The notes: generated from the letters alone by a model not told the origin. Positions 42,717 to 51,449 are shown, counted from the first letter of the stretch. The stretch is DNA of 60,910 nt from an uncultured Oscillospiraceae bacterium (GCA_944385035.1 CALWVV010000014.1:1-60910); one strand, 5' to 3'. Made by a program: numbers and translations.

Positions 42717-43664
42717 ATGCCTGATTCCCGTATCCCTCTGTATCTCATTACCGGCTTTCTGGACAGCGGAAAGACCACCCTGCTCACCGACACCCTGAAC
42801 ATGGATTACTTCAATGACGGCCAGCGTACCGTTTTGCTCATGTGCGAGGACGGCGAGGAGGAATATGACCCCCAGCACCTGTCTCACCGCAACTGCCGCC
42901 TGGTCCCCATTGAAAGCCAGGAGCAGCTCACCACCGAATTTCTCCAGGAAGTGGACCGGCGCTTCCAGCCCGAACGGGTTTTGCTGGAATACAACGGCAT
43001 GTGGCCCATCGATATCCTGCGCAACCTGAAGCTGCCCAAGGGCTGGGGCCTCTACCAGGCCATCGACGTCATTGACGGCTCCACCTTTGAGATGTACCTG
43101 AAAAACATGCAGTCCATGTTTATCGACATGGTCACCGAGGCGGATATGGTCCTCTTCAACCGCTGCACCCCCGACATGCCCATGTCCGGGTGGAAGCGGT
43201 CCATCCGGGCGGTGAACCGCATGTGCGAGATCGTCTTTGAGGACGTGCAGGGAGAGGAGCTGGAGGTGGAGGACATCCTCCCCTACTCCCTGGAGGAGGA
43301 CCACATCACCCTGGAGGACCCGGACTACGGCATCTGGTACCTGGACATCCAGGAGCACCCAGAGCGGTATGTGGGCAAGACCATCACCATGAAGGTCCAG
43401 GCCATGACCGGAATGAAGCTGCCCAAGGGCACCTTCGTCCCCGGCCGCAATGCCATGACCTGCTGTGCCGAGGATATCCGCTTCTTCGGCTTCCTGTGCA
43501 AGTACGACAAGTCCCGCTCTCTCAAGAAGGGGGAGTGGGTCACCGTCACGGCGGAGATCCGCTGGGAGGAGGCCAAGGTGTACGACGGGGAGGGCGTGGT
43601 GCTCTATGCCCAGTCCGTAGAGCCCGCCGAGCGGCCAGAAGATCCCCTGGTCTACTTTAGATAA
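42717..43664 (+). CDS. Second COG0523-like GTPase fused to a DUF1980-type domain
   Basis: A 315-residue protein. The N-terminal half has a P-loop (GFLDSGKTT) and GTPase-like folds but lacks the CxCC metal motif. The C-terminal half (about residues 215-315; YVGKTITMKV, FVPGRNAMTCCAEDIRFFGFL) resembles the C-terminal domain of YcgQ/TIGR03943 (DUF1980) proteins, which are usually separate membrane proteins. The CC pair is kept. It is co-transcribed with the first GTPase, suggesting a two-part metal-delivery system. The domain assignment is from memory and should be checked by profile search. Confidence 0.7.
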   Translation: MPDSRIPLYLITGFLDSGKTTLLTDTLNMDYFNDGQRTVLLMCEDGEEEYDPQHLSHRNCRLVPIESQEQLTTEFLQEVDRRFQPERVLLEYNGMWPIDILRNLKLPKGWGLYQAIDVIDGSTFEMYLKNMQSMFIDMVTEADMVLFNRCTPDMPMSGWKRSIRAVNRMCEIVFEDVQGEELEVEDILPYSLEEDHITLEDPDYGIWYLDIQEHPERYVGKTITMKVQAMTGMKLPKGTFVPGRNAMTCCAEDIRFFGFLCKYDKSRSLKKGEWVTVTAEIRWEEAKVYDGEGVVLYAQSVEPAERPEDPLVYFR

Positions 43665-43677
43665 TCAAAACAAGCAG

Positions 43678-43713
43678 AAAAATCCCCATGCGCGCAGCGC
43701 ATGGGGATTTTTT
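43678..43713 (+). terminator. Terminator of the GTPase pair
   Basis: AAAATCCCCATGCGC pairs with GCGCATGGGGATTTT around a short loop, followed by six T. Confidence 0.9.
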
Positions 43714-43715
43714 AT

Positions 43716-43892
43716 GCCTTCCGCAGGAATTTGGCCGCCCGCAGGCGGCCAAAAAAATTGTAATCTGTTTTTGGGGCGGCTCCGTCGACCCCAAAAACAC
43801 TTCTCGCAAAAATTCCCCCGACAATTTTTATGAAATCGAGGGGGAATTTTTGTGCAGCTCTCCTCAAACCAGCAGCTAAGCTGCTGGTTTGA
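43716..43892 (-). repeat. Multi-hairpin intergenic element, copy D
   Basis: On the minus strand, in the sense of the second symporter: HP4 TCAAACCAGCAGC with its complement, one base after the stop; HP3 CAAAAATTCCCCC / GGGGGAATTTTTG around CTCGATTTC and the GTCGG segment; GAGAAGTG; HP2 GTTTTTGGGG / CCCCAAAAAC; HP1 TTTGGCCGCC / GGGCGGCCAAA; and a TCCTGCGGAAGGC tail. Confidence 0.8.
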
Positions 43893-43893
43893 A

Positions 43894-45273
43894 TTACCCA
43901 AAGAAAGAAATATAGCCCAGCACAAAGATGACCAGCACCACGATGGGCAGAATGTAGGTCACATAGAACCGGATGGACTTGGGGAAGCGCAGGCCCTGGC
44001 CGGCATTGGCCTCAGCCAGGAAGTTGTCCCAGCCCCAGCCCAGCTTGCTTACGCAGAACAGCAGATATACCAGCGAGCCCAGGGGCAGGATGTTCTGGGA
44101 GACCAGGAAGTCCTCCACCGTGGAGATGTCCATTCCCAGAATCCGCACGTTAGACCACACATTGGAGCCCAGCACACAGGGCGTGGACAGCACCAGCACG
44201 CCCACCAGGTTCACCAGCACGGCCTTCTTCCGGCTCCAGTTCCACTTGTCCATACAGAAGGAAATGAGGTTCTCAAACACGGCAATGATGGTGGACAGGG
44301 CAGCAAAAAACAGGAACACAAAGAACAGCCCACCCCACAGCTGGCCCATGGGCATGTGGTTGAACACATTGGGCAGGGTAATAAACACCAGGGAAGCACC
44401 CGACTGGGGAGCTACCCCGTAGGCGGAACAGGCAGGGAAGATAATAAGGCCCGCCACAAAGGCCACGCTGGTGTCCAGCACGCCAATGCGCACCGCCTCG
44501 CCCATCAGCCGGTGCTCCTTGCCGATGTAGCTGCCGAAGATGGCAATGGCGCCAATGCCCAGGGACAGAGTGAAGTAGGCCTGTCCCATGGCGGCAAAGA
44601 CCGCCTCACCCAGAATGAAGTTGCCCTCGGCATCATAAACCAGGTTGTGGAAATTGGGCTGGAGGTAGAACTTCAGCCCCTCGCCGGCCCCCTCCAGCAA
44701 AATGGAGTTGATCGCCAACACCACCATCAGACCCAGCAGGCAGAGCATCATCACCTTATTGACCCGTTCCACACCGTTGCGCAGGCCCTGGGCACACACC
44801 AGCATGCCAAGCACCACCACGATGACCATAAAGACTCCCATGATCACCGGGTCGGCCTGCATCTGGGTAAACTCTCCGGTGACCTGCTGGGCGTCCAGAC
44901 CCATAAAGTCTCCCCGGAGGGTCTTGACGCAGTAGTACAGCAGCCACCCTGCAATGACGGTATAGAACATCATCAGCAGGTAGTTGCCCGCAAAGCCGAT
45001 GTAGCTGTACCAGTGCCACTTGGTGCCCTTGGGCTCCAGCACATGGAAGGACAGGGCCATGCTCTTCTGGCTGGCCCGGCCCACCGCCAGCTCCATGGAC
45101 AGCACCGGCAGGCCCAGGGCTACCAGGAACAGCAGGTAGAGCAGCACAAAGGCTGCCCCGCCGTATTGACCGGTGATGTAAGGAAACCGCCATACGTTGC
45201 CCAGACCAATGGCGCACCCCGCCGAAATGAGCAGAAAGCCCAATCGGGAGGAAAAGCTCTCTCGTTTTTCCAT
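43894..45273 (-). CDS. Sodium-dependent symporter, SNF/NSS family (second copy)
   Basis: A 459-residue membrane protein. TM1 carries SAGCAIGLGNVWRFPYITGQYGG, the family sodium/substrate site. About 11-12 helices. I chose the ATG at 45273, preceded by GAGAGGAGA. It is diverged from the symporter at 6215 (many aromatic and loop differences), so substrates may differ. A promoter lies at 45340-45368. Its stop is 1 base from HP4 of copy D. Confidence 0.92.
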   Translation of the reverse strand: MEKRESFSSRLGFLLISAGCAIGLGNVWRFPYITGQYGGAAFVLLYLLFLVALGLPVLSMELAVGRASQKSMALSFHVLEPKGTKWHWYSYIGFAGNYLLMMFYTVIAGWLLYYCVKTLRGDFMGLDAQQVTGEFTQMQADPVIMGVFMVIVVVLGMLVCAQGLRNGVERVNKVMMLCLLGLMVVLAINSILLEGAGEGLKFYLQPNFHNLVYDAEGNFILGEAVFAAMGQAYFTLSLGIGAIAIFGSYIGKEHRLMGEAVRIGVLDTSVAFVAGLIIFPACSAYGVAPQSGASLVFITLPNVFNHMPMGQLWGGLFFVFLFFAALSTIIAVFENLISFCMDKWNWSRKKAVLVNLVGVLVLSTPCVLGSNVWSNVRILGMDISTVEDFLVSQNILPLGSLVYLLFCVSKLGWGWDNFLAEANAGQGLRFPKSIRFYVTYILPIVVLVIFVLGYISFFG

Positions 45274-45339
45274 GATATTCTCCTCTCTCCCGGACACCTC
45301 CGGGACATCCGGGGAGCTCTCCCCGGAAACAACTATCCT

Positions 45340-45368
45340 ATTGTACCCGCCCAACCCCCTCAGGTCAA
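45340..45368 (-). promoter_or_regulatory. Promoter of the second symporter
   Basis: On the minus strand, TTGACC (45363-45368), 17 bases and TACAAT (45340-45345). A palindrome (CCGGGGAG / CTCCCCGG, 45309-45326) forms a leader hairpin. Confidence 0.65.
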
Positions 45369-45398
45369 CCCCTGGAGAAAAAAGGGGGAAATTTCCTC

Positions 45399-45426
45399 TT
45401 GACAGGGAAAGGTTTTTTTGTATAAT
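45399..45426 (+). promoter_or_regulatory. Promoter of the radical SAM gene
   Basis: TTGACA (45399-45404), 16 bases and TATAAT (45421-45426). It diverges from the symporter promoter. Confidence 0.75.
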
Positions 45427-45464
45427 GTGTAGTACAAGTGTTCTATTTCAGAGGAGGGGAGCCC

Positions 45465-46730
45465 ATGGAGCTGCTGGACGAGCTGAATATCCTGGCCGAT
45501 GCGGCCAAGTATGACGCCGCCTGTACCTCCAGCGGCCTGGATCGTTCCGGGCGGCCGGGAACGGCGGGCAGCACCATGATGGCCGGCTGCTGCCACTCCT
45601 TCTCTGCCGATGGGCGATGCATCTCCCTGTTAAAGGTCCTGTTGACCAACTTCTGCATCTACGACTGCCAGTACTGCATAAACCGCCGCTCCAACGACCT
45701 GCCCCGTGCGGCTTTCACCCCCCGAGAACTGTGCGAGCTCACCATGGGCTTTTACCGGCGCAACTATATCGAGGGGCTGTTTCTCTCCTCGGCGGTCATT
45801 CAAACTCCCGATTACACCACGGAGCAAATGATCGAGACCCTGCGCCTGCTCCGGGAGGAATACCGCTTTGGAGGCTACATCCACGCCAAGGCCATCCCTG
45901 GGGCCGATCCCCTGCTCACCCACCGCCTGGGGCTGCTGGCGGACCGGCTGAGCGTGAACATTGAGCTGCCCAGCGCCCAGAGTCTCGCCCTGCTGGCTCC
46001 CGACAAGAAAAAGGGGGCCATTCTGGCCCCCATGGGGCAGATCCGGGACGGGATCACGGTGTCAAAACAGGAGCTGAAGGTATATCGGCATGCCCCCCGC
46101 TTTGCCCCAGCGGGGCAGTCCACCCAAATGATCGTAGGGGCCACCGGGGAGAGCGACCGGCACATTCTCTCCCTCACCCAGGGACTTTATGATAAGTACC
46201 ATTTAAAGCGGGTCTTTTACTCCGCCTACATGCCTGTATCCACCAGCCCTCTTCTCCCCGCCCCCCAGGGCTTCCAGCCGCCTCTTCTCCGGGAACACCG
46301 GCTCTACCAGGCGGACTGGCTGCTGCGCTTTTACCACTTCCGGGCAGAGGAGATTTTGGACGAGGGCCGGCCCGATCTGGACCTTCGCATGGACCCCAAG
46401 TGCTGCTGGGCCCTGCGCCACCTGGAGTTTTTCCCGGTGGAGGTGAACCGGGCAGACTATGAGGCCCTGCTGCGGGTGCCGGGGATTGGTGTCCGCTCGG
46501 CCCGGCGGATCCTCACCGCCCGGCGGGTGGGCCCCCTCACCTTTGAGGGACTCAAGCGCCTGGGGGTGGTACTGAAGCGGGCCCAGTATTTTCTCACCTG
46601 TTCCGGCCGCCCCCTACGGGGCCTGAAGGTTACAGAGGATGGGCTGCTGCGCCATCTGCTGGCTCTGGAGGCCCCCGCCCTGGTCCCGGAGGAGCCGGTG
46701 CAGCTGTCCTTGTTTGATTCGGCGGTTTAG
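45465..46730 (+). CDS. Radical SAM protein linked to DNA modification/repair (TIGR03916-type)
   Basis: A 421-residue protein. The N-terminus has MAGCCHSF, and the radical SAM cysteines are CIYDCQYC. A helix-hairpin-helix segment (VPGIGVRSARRILTARR) near residues 345-365 suggests DNA contact. Members of this family are paired with the next gene type. The reaction is unknown; nucleic-acid modification or repair is inferred. GAGGAGGGG precedes the ATG. Confidence 0.85.
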   Translation: MELLDELNILADAAKYDAACTSSGLDRSGRPGTAGSTMMAGCCHSFSADGRCISLLKVLLTNFCIYDCQYCINRRSNDLPRAAFTPRELCELTMGFYRRNYIEGLFLSSAVIQTPDYTTEQMIETLRLLREEYRFGGYIHAKAIPGADPLLTHRLGLLADRLSVNIELPSAQSLALLAPDKKKGAILAPMGQIRDGITVSKQELKVYRHAPRFAPAGQSTQMIVGATGESDRHILSLTQGLYDKYHLKRVFYSAYMPVSTSPLLPAPQGFQPPLLREHRLYQADWLLRFYHFRAEEILDEGRPDLDLRMDPKCCWALRHLEFFPVEVNRADYEALLRVPGIGVRSARRILTARRVGPLTFEGLKRLGVVLKRAQYFLTCSGRPLRGLKVTEDGLLRHLLALEAPALVPEEPVQLSLFDSAV

Positions 46731-46742
46731 GAGGTGATCCAC

Positions 46743-47552
46743 ATGCCCTGGACTCAGGTATGCTGCTGCTACGATGGCAGCTTTCCCGGCTTTCTCACCT
46801 GCGTGTTCGAAAGCTATGTTCATAAAGAGGAGCCGGTGGAGTTCCGCACCCCGGAGGACCTCTCCTGCTCCCTCTATCCCCAGCGCACCGTCCAGACCCA
46901 CTCCGCTCACGCCCAGCGGGTGTACCGCTCTCTGGAAGGAAAGCTGGGCCGGGAGGGGCGGGAACTGTTTGTCCAGGGATTTCTCACCTGTCTTCCGGAA
47001 AAGGAGCTGTGGCTGTGGCGGTTTCTCCGTATGGGCTATGACCGGGGCCCCGCCTTTACCCGGAACCTTACCGATCCCATTGTGGACACAGTGCGCCGGG
47101 CCGTGCAGCATCTGAACAGTGAGGCCCACCAGTACAAGGGCTTTACCCGGTTTTCTGAGCTCCACGGTATTCTGGTGGGGGAGATCGAACCCAAAAACCG
47201 GGTGCTCCCCCTTTTGCGCCCCCACTTTCGGGGCCGCTACCCCGGCGAAAACCTGGTCCTCCACGACCGCACCCATCAGGAAGCCCTGTTCTCCCGTCCC
47301 AGGGAGTGGGCCATCCTGCCGGTGGAGGACTTCCGTCCCGGCCCTCCCGGAGAGGAAGAGCTTCAGTACCGGAAGCTGTGGCGCAGCTTCTATGACACCA
47401 TTGCCATCGAGGGCCGCTACAATCCACAGTGCCGCATGACCCACATGCCCAAGCGCTACTGGGCCATGATGACCGAGTTCCAGAAGGATTGGGACACCGC
47501 CCTGCCCCAACTCCCCGACACCTCTTGCCCAAAAAAGGATCCTTTCGTATAA
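46743..47552 (+). CDS. DUF4130 / TIGR03915-type DNA metabolism protein
   Basis: A 269-residue protein that follows the radical SAM gene by 12 bases. Segments CCCYDGSFPGFLTCVFESY, RFSELHGILVGEIEPKN and FYDTIAIEGRYNPQCRMTHMPKRYW are characteristic. Some family members are fused to uracil-DNA glycosylase. TAGGAGGTG precedes the ATG at 46743; a GTG at 46734 overlaps the ribosome site and is less likely. It works with the radical SAM protein, probably in DNA repair. Confidence 0.85.
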   Translation: MPWTQVCCCYDGSFPGFLTCVFESYVHKEEPVEFRTPEDLSCSLYPQRTVQTHSAHAQRVYRSLEGKLGREGRELFVQGFLTCLPEKELWLWRFLRMGYDRGPAFTRNLTDPIVDTVRRAVQHLNSEAHQYKGFTRFSELHGILVGEIEPKNRVLPLLRPHFRGRYPGENLVLHDRTHQEALFSRPREWAILPVEDFRPGPPGEEELQYRKLWRSFYDTIAIEGRYNPQCRMTHMPKRYWAMMTEFQKDWDTALPQLPDTSCPKKDPFV

Positions 47553-47553
47553 T
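47525..47553 (+). promoter_or_regulatory. Promoter of the HTH sensor gene
   Basis: TTGCCC (47525-47530), 17 bases and TATAAT (47548-47553). It overlaps the end of the preceding gene and leaves a leader of about 90 bases. The leader has related copies of a CCGGTT segment at 47571 and 47593. Confidence 0.6.
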
Positions 47554-47651
47554 TTGAGTAATGTAACCTGCCGGTTTACAAAAAATACCTTCCGGTTGGT
47601 AGCGGATTTTGCCCGGACCTGTTACGTTTGAGGGGAAAGGAGACGGTTTTT

Positions 47652-48920
47652 ATGACACTGGGACAGCGTATCGCTCAAAAGCGAAAGGAGCTGGGGCTCT
47701 CCCAGGAGGGCCTGGGAGAGCAGTTGGGGGTCTCCCGGCAGGCCATTTATAAATGGGAATCGGACGCCTCACTCCCGGAAGTGGAAAAGCTCATTGCTCT
47801 CAGCCGCCTGTTCTCCGTCACCGTAGGGTGGCTGCTGGGGGTGGAAGAGGAGCCACGCCCCGTCGGAGAGGAGGAGCTTACTCCCCAGCAGCTGGCCATG
47901 GTTCGGGAGATCACCCAGGGGTATCTCTCCGCCCAACCCGGCAGTTTATCGCCCCGTCGGAAAAAGCAGCTGCTGGCCGGCCTTCTTGCGGGCGGCTGCT
48001 GTCTGGCCGGGGTCGTGCTTGCGCTGGCCATTCAGCTTAACCAGATCACCTACAAATATGACCTGCTCCAGCAGTCAGTCAGCAACGTCAACCAGAATGT
48101 GCAGGAGCAGATCCACTCTATCACCCGCCAGGTGGAGGACGCCCTGAAGGAGCAGTATGCGCTGACCTCCGACTGGAGCTGTGAATACCTCTCCACCGAC
48201 CCAGAGGCTGGCACCGCCGCCTTCCACATCCAGGTCATTCCCAAGCACTACACCCAGGACACCACCGCCCTATTTCTGGCCCAGGGGGACGGAAAAACTC
48301 TGGAAACCCCTGCAGAGCTGGGGGACGACCACACCTTCTCCGCACGGGTGGAGGCTCCCCTTTCCAACGAGATCACCTTCTCGGTGGTCTTTCTCACCGG
48401 GGAAGAGCGCATTGTCCAGCAGCTGGACACCTTCCACGATCTCTATGACCGCAGCTTTCCCGTCCTGGCCGTCCAACGTTCCTTCCTGACCCACGTGCGG
48501 GACGGCCTGCTCCCCGCCGGAAAAGACCGGCTTTCTTACTCTCTCCTGGACAACTACTCTGCAAATCAAACCGGCTATCTGCCCGTGCAGGAGGAGGACC
48601 TGTCCCTTCAGCTGGGGATGTTCCGAGACGGGGAGCCCTTCGTGTGGTACCAAGAAGGAGAGCGGCAGGTAACCACTACCGCCGGCCAGGTGTATACCGA
48701 ACACGGCTGGTTTGCTCCCCAAGACATTGCCCTGGAGCCCGGTCATGAGTATTATGATGCCATCCTCCTCACCGATTCCTGGGGACGGAAGCGGCTCTAC
48801 CCCGGTAACTCCTATACCTACGACGACGGGCGGGGTGTCTGGACCTGGGACTCTGCCTACCGCGCCCCCGGTCCCTTCCCCACTGGCCTGGACTATCCGT
48901 TGTCCCAGGAAGAGGAATAA
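47652..48920 (+). CDS. Membrane-anchored XRE-family regulator
   Basis: A 422-residue protein. An N-terminal XRE helix-turn-helix (LSQEGLGEQLGVSRQAIYKWE) is followed by a linker, one transmembrane helix (about residues 106-130, LLAGLLAGGCCLAGVVLALA) and a 290-residue extracellular domain of unknown fold. This is a one-component system: DNA binding at the inside and sensing outside. AAAGGAG precedes the ATG. The target genes are not evident; the promoter region of its own gene is a candidate. Confidence 0.85.
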   Translation: MTLGQRIAQKRKELGLSQEGLGEQLGVSRQAIYKWESDASLPEVEKLIALSRLFSVTVGWLLGVEEEPRPVGEEELTPQQLAMVREITQGYLSAQPGSLSPRRKKQLLAGLLAGGCCLAGVVLALAIQLNQITYKYDLLQQSVSNVNQNVQEQIHSITRQVEDALKEQYALTSDWSCEYLSTDPEAGTAAFHIQVIPKHYTQDTTALFLAQGDGKTLETPAELGDDHTFSARVEAPLSNEITFSVVFLTGEERIVQQLDTFHDLYDRSFPVLAVQRSFLTHVRDGLLPAGKDRLSYSLLDNYSANQTGYLPVQEEDLSLQLGMFRDGEPFVWYQEGERQVTTTAGQVYTEHGWFAPQDIALEPGHEYYDAILLTDSWGRKRLYPGNSYTYDDGRGVWTWDSAYRAPGPFPTGLDYPLSQEEE

Positions 48921-48956
48921 TATCGCTATTTTCCTCCGGGGAAGCTCTCCAGGGGC

Positions 48957-48986
48957 TTGCCGTACCCTTCCATTTTGTGGTATAAT
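48957..48986 (+). promoter_or_regulatory. Promoter of nrdR
   Basis: TTGCCG (48957-48962), 18 bases and TATAAT (48981-48986). Confidence 0.55.
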
Positions 48987-49026
48987 TCGATAAATCAGAA
49001 CGAAACCACAACAGGAGGTATCGGCC

Positions 49027-49482
49027 ATGAAATGTCCCTACTGTTCCTATCTGGAGAGCAAGGTGGTGGACTCCCGTCCTGCCGACGAGGGAGCCAGCAT
49101 CCGCCGCCGCCGGGAGTGCCTGGCCTGTCACAAGCGCTTTACCACCTATGAGACCATGGAGACCCTGCCCCTGATGGTGGTGAAAAAGGACGGCAGCCGT
49201 CAGAGCTTCGACCGCAACAAGGTCCTGGGCGGCCTCATCCGGGCCTGTGAGAAGCGGCCGGTGCCCTATCACGCCCTGGAGGAGCTGGTGGGGGAAATTG
49301 AACAGGTGCTCCAGAACCAGATGGAGCGTGAGATCCCCTCCACCCAGATCGGCGAGCTGGTAATGGAGCGGCTGAAAAAGCTGGACGAGGTGGCCTATGT
49401 GCGCTTCGCCTCCGTGTATCGTCAGTTTAAGGATATCAACACCTTTATGCACGAGCTCAATAAACTATTGGAGGACAAGTAA
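49027..49482 (+). CDS. nrdR: Transcriptional repressor NrdR
   Basis: A 151-residue regulator with the N-terminal zinc ribbon (CPYC ... CLAC) and an ATP-cone ([16 protein letters not shown]). It represses ribonucleotide reductase genes in response to nucleotides. CAGGAGGTA precedes the ATG. The YhcH-like gene starts 1 base after the stop. Confidence 0.97.
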   Translation: MKCPYCSYLESKVVDSRPADEGASIRRRRECLACHKRFTTYETMETLPLMVVKKDGSRQSFDRNKVLGGLIRACEKRPVPYHALEELVGEIEQVLQNQMEREIPSTQIGELVMERLKKLDEVAYVRFASVYRQFKDINTFMHELNKLLEDK

Positions 49483-49483
49483 T

Positions 49484-49933
49484 ATGATCTATGACAGCTT
49501 AGCGCACATCGAATTCTACAAGGACATCCACCCCGGCGTATACAAGGGCCTGAAGCTCCTGGCCGAGACCGACTTCTCCCAGCTGGAGGACAAGCGGCAT
49601 GAGGTGGACGGGGACGACCTGTTCTTCCTGCTGCAGTCCTATGAGACCAAGCCCGAAAATCTCACCCCCGAGACCCACCAGAAGTACATCGACATCCAGT
49701 GTCTCCTCTCCGGCGTGGAGGCCATCGGCATCGGCGCTCTGGAGGACATGACCGACACGGTCGAGGCCCGGCCCGAGGGGGATATCTGGTTCCACCACGG
49801 CCCGGCCGACTCCCATGTCATTCTTACCCCTGGGAAGTTTGCCGTCCTCTGGCCCGGCGATGCCCACGCCCCCTGTATCGCCGTAAACGGCCCCACCCCC
49901 TGCCGCAAAGTGGTCGTCAAGGTCAAGCTTTAA
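49484..49933 (+). CDS. YhcH/YjgK/YiaL family protein
   Basis: A 149-residue cupin-like protein (DUF386) with EVDGDDLFFLLQSY, HQKYIDIQCLLSG and LWPGDAHAPCIAV. Members are beta-barrels linked to sialic acid or sugar acid metabolism, sometimes as anomerases. TTGGAGG precedes the ATG at 49484, which follows nrdR by 1 base. It lies close to the hexuronate island but is in a separate operon. Confidence 0.9.
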   Translation: MIYDSLAHIEFYKDIHPGVYKGLKLLAETDFSQLEDKRHEVDGDDLFFLLQSYETKPENLTPETHQKYIDIQCLLSGVEAIGIGALEDMTDTVEARPEGDIWFHHGPADSHVILTPGKFAVLWPGDAHAPCIAVNGPTPCRKVVVKVKL

Positions 49934-50055
49934 ATCAAATATGCTGGAAAAGCCCCCACGGCCCAAGGGTACTCACGCGTAAGGACAACAAAAAACCGAT
50001 TTTGCGAATTAAAGAGGCGCCTGCAAACACAAACAGTTTGCGGGTGCCATCTTAA

Positions 50056-50107
50056 AAAAACACCAGTGTTTTCCGAGCAACAAGCATCGGATCGCACTGG
50101 TGTTTTT
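50056..50107. terminator. Bidirectional terminator
   Basis: AAAAACACCAGTG pairs with CACTGGTGTTTTT across a 26-base spacer that itself can pair (CCGA / TCGG). It separates the YhcH gene from the convergent dehydrogenase. A second hairpin (GGCGCCTGCAAAC type) lies just upstream at about 50010-50050. Confidence 0.7.
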
Positions 50108-50111
50108 ATTA

Positions 50112-51302
50112 TCAGAAGTTCGCCAAACGATAGATTGCTAAAATGTCATCGTAATTCAAAACTTGGAAGCTTCCGATTGTGCGGGTGTTGCGGAAGGTGC
50201 AGCGGTAAGCCAGGTCTTCCAATGTGGATTCAGACTGTACCCCGCAGTCGAGCTGTGACAGACAAATGGGCATCTGGAGAGAGCGGAAGAATTGCCGGAC
50301 TGCCTCAATTCCCTCCATGGCCAGAGTAACAGGTTCCTTTCCCGAGGGATCCAATCCCCACACATTTTCCGCAAATTGTGCAAAGCGGGCAGGGTTGGTA
50401 TGAACACAATACTTAGCCCAGCTGTCCCAAATCGCGGACAGGGATGCTCCGTGGGCCACATCAAACATGGCACTCAGTTCATGTCCCAGCTGGTGGGGTG
50501 CAAAATCCGGCTTGTTGCCAAGGCCGGTTAGGCCGTTGTGAGACAGACTTCCGGCCCACATCAATTCACTCATGGCCTGATAATCTCCCGGGTGCTCCAT
50601 GACCCGGCGGCCGTTTCGGATGGTATTGCGCAACAGACCTTCGGCGATCTCGTCCGTAAGTTCATTCGTGGTGACGGGATTAAAATAGCGGTCCATTGTG
50701 TGCATCATAATATCTACAATGCCGCAGGTTACCTGATAGCGGGGCAGAGTAAAGGTCAGTTCTGGGTTCATAATGGCAAAGCGTGGGCGGTGAAAAGGGG
50801 AGCTGAGGCCGCGTTTTTCCAGGGTCTCATCGTTAGTGAGAACCGCAGAATCACTGCTCTCGCTTCCAGCCGCAGGAATGGTCAATACGACGCCCACGGG
50901 CAAGCTGCCCGGGAGAGGGTGCTTTTTCAGCCAAAAATCGTCCCAGAGATCAAACTCCGGGGTGGCCGCACCGTCTGCAATGGCTTTCGCCGTATCAATG
51001 ACACTGCCGCCTCCGATAGCCAGTACAAAATCAGCACCAAACGACAACGCTCTCTTTACGCCCTCGTATGCAAGACTGAGCTTGGGATTTGGTTGCACGC
51101 CTCCTACGCATTCATAGGCTAACCCCGCCTCATCCAACGAGCGGAGAACACGCTCTAACAGACCACTTTTTACAGCGCTGGCTCCGCCATATACTACCAC
51201 AACACGGGAGCCGCCGTATGCCGTGATTTGCTGCCCCGCCTGTGCTTCTGTGGAGGCTCCAAACAAGATTTTGGTGGGAGAATAAAACTCAAATGCCTGC
51301 AC
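50112..51302 (-). CDS. Iron-containing alcohol dehydrogenase
   Basis: A 396-residue group III alcohol dehydrogenase (YugJ/BdhA-like). The N-terminal Rossmann-type VVVVYGG ... GGGSVIDTAKAIADG and metal ligands D (DIMMHTMD), HQLGHELS and AHGASLS are visible. I chose the GTG at 51302, six bases after GAGGTGA; a GTG at 51308 overlaps it. It is divergent from the aldolase operon, with IclR between. It may reduce an aldehyde from sugar-acid catabolism. It shares the operator motif with that operon. Confidence 0.88.
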   Translation of the reverse strand: MQAFEFYSPTKILFGASTEAQAGQQITAYGGSRVVVVYGGASAVKSGLLERVLRSLDEAGLAYECVGGVQPNPKLSLAYEGVKRALSFGADFVLAIGGGSVIDTAKAIADGAATPEFDLWDDFWLKKHPLPGSLPVGVVLTIPAAGSESSDSAVLTNDETLEKRGLSSPFHRPRFAIMNPELTFTLPRYQVTCGIVDIMMHTMDRYFNPVTTNELTDEIAEGLLRNTIRNGRRVMEHPGDYQAMSELMWAGSLSHNGLTGLGNKPDFAPHQLGHELSAMFDVAHGASLSAIWDSWAKYCVHTNPARFAQFAENVWGLDPSGKEPVTLAMEGIEAVRQFFRSLQMPICLSQLDCGVQSESTLEDLAYRCTFRNTRTIGSFQVLNYDDILAIYRLANF

Positions 51303-51318
51303 AAACACTCACCTCATA

Positions 51319-51335
51319 TTTTCACATTATAAAAA
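51319..51335 (+). promoter_or_regulatory. Candidate operator site (IclR regulon), site b
   Basis: TTTTCACATTATAAAAA, matching the shared TTWTCACAWT core, lies between the dehydrogenase promoter and its start. Confidence 0.4.
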
Positions 51336-51338
51336 CGA

Positions 51339-51355
51339 TTATTACATTGTGATAA
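51339..51355 (-). promoter_or_regulatory. Candidate operator site (IclR regulon), site a
   Basis: On the minus strand, TTATCACAATGTAATAA, 2 bases downstream of the -10 hexamer. It would block initiation if bound. Confidence 0.45.
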
Positions 51356-51356
51356 T

Positions 51357-51385
51357 ATGATATAGAAGTAAGCTGTTGTTGTCAA
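51357..51385 (-). promoter_or_regulatory. Promoter of the alcohol dehydrogenase
   Basis: On the minus strand, TTGACA (51380-51385), 17 bases and TATCAT (51357-51362). Confidence 0.75.
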
Positions 51386-51449
51386 CCCTATTTGTTTGAT
51401 TTATAAAAACAGAACGGTGGGAGAGTCCACTTCTCCCACCTGGTGATAG

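Noticed and set aside
43852-45402. A 516-codon plus-strand frame over the second symporter
   Set aside because: The translation is Gln/His-rich with no recognisable domain, and the minus strand encodes a clear transporter.
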